The position numbers and the translations under genes were made by a program. From Gadus chalcogrammus (Eukaryota; Chordata; Actinopteri; Gadiformes; Gadidae): DNA of 64,000 bases. Shown here piece by piece: positions 63,495 through 64,000 of this stretch. Position 1 is the stretch's first letter. Each line of letters opens with the position of its first letter. The stretch is from positions 17,214,856 through 17,278,855 of the forward strand of contig NC_079426.1 in assembly GCF_026213295.1 (NCBI RefSeq), written 5' to 3'. The notes below the pieces were generated by a model that had not been told where the DNA came from, made no database searches, and saw only the letters and a list, made by a program, of their open reading frames with translations.

Positions 63495-63540
63495 GGCCTG
63501 TTATTCCTAGCAGAGGTCTTCTATACAGGAATAACAGACC
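63495..63540. repeat. 14-bp inverted repeat, one mismatch
   Basis: GGCCTGTTATTCCT and AGGAATAACAGACC, 18 bases apart; 13 of 14 pairs match. It sits in an AT-rich patch that looks like a decayed foldback element (TTTATT/AATAAA motifs on both sides). Confidence 0.75.
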
Positions 63541-63852
63541 GCTGAATGCTGTTATTGACCAAACAGAATCGAGTATTCAACAAGGCAGAGTGATAAGGTC
63601 TTATATATATACCATAATATATCCATATAATATCACATGATGAGGTCAAAGGAAGAGCCCGAGGCTGTGAGTGATAAGGGCAATGTTTGTGCTCTGCAAT
63701 AAAAATATGTCCCTGCGTTCGATGGCTTTATTAGCATAATCAATAAACATATTGCCCTGTGTTCAATGGGTTTATTACTATTTTTTTGGGGTTGTTTTGT
63801 TCCTATTTATTTGTCTCTGATACTGTGGGATTCTCTTCCTGGATATCTTTCT

Positions 63853-64000
<148 letters not shown>

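Overview
This is vertebrate nuclear DNA from a ray-finned fish. Genes are split into short exons with GT/AG borders and code for vertebrate proteins. No prokaryotic operon, CRISPR array or phage module is visible. The window is very rich in simple repeats: (CA/TG)n, (CT)n and homopolymeric C/G tracts recur every few kilobases. It also carries fish-type hAT elements and a tRNA-derived SINE. Such repeat density recalls codfishes (Gadiformes), but that is only an inference.

Three genes lie head to tail on the + strand. (1) ank3 (ankyrin-G), about 3.4-38.5 kb, enters already past its ankyrin repeats. Visible are the tandem ZU5 domains and UPA domain (exons between 7602 and 16046), two in-frame microexons (33 and 27 nt), a giant 7,110-nt exon (19138-26247, the 'giant ankyrin-G' exon used at axon initial segments and nodes), the death domain (27301-28802), a long acidic C-terminal regulatory exon (31522-33052) and several small C-terminal exons up to the stop at 35799-35801. 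A 3'UTR intron and a 3'UTR exon follow. (2) ccdc6, 39580-56987 for the coding part, is complete in nine exons giving 462 residues. (3) slc16a9 (monocarboxylate-transporter family) starts near 60.2 kb. Only its first coding exon (61723-61936) is inside the window. The order ANK3-CCDC6-SLC16A9 matches human 10q21.

Introns and intergenic DNA hold most of the mobile DNA: hAT-type elements at 4843-6797, 43654-44327 and 45607-46658 with recognisable 8-bp target duplications; a hAT MITE swollen by a poly(C) tract at 41241-41538; a decayed hAT at 51560-53186 that keeps a frameshifted piece of transposase; and a SINE at 10205-10453 (minus strand). Several ank3 and ccdc6 splice acceptors have a microsatellite, minisatellite or poly(C) run as their apparent pyrimidine tract.

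The genes do not form a joint pathway. Ankyrin-G organises membrane domains, CCDC6 is a coiled-coil nuclear/cytosolic regulator and SLC16A9 is a plasma-membrane carrier. I found no new multi-gene system. The most interesting items are splicing oddities in ank3: a probable GC-AG intron, a candidate proline-rich alternative exon, a CAGCAG tandem acceptor and repeat-driven acceptor tracts. All exon calls come from reading frames, phase matching and recalled family similarity; no alignment was run.
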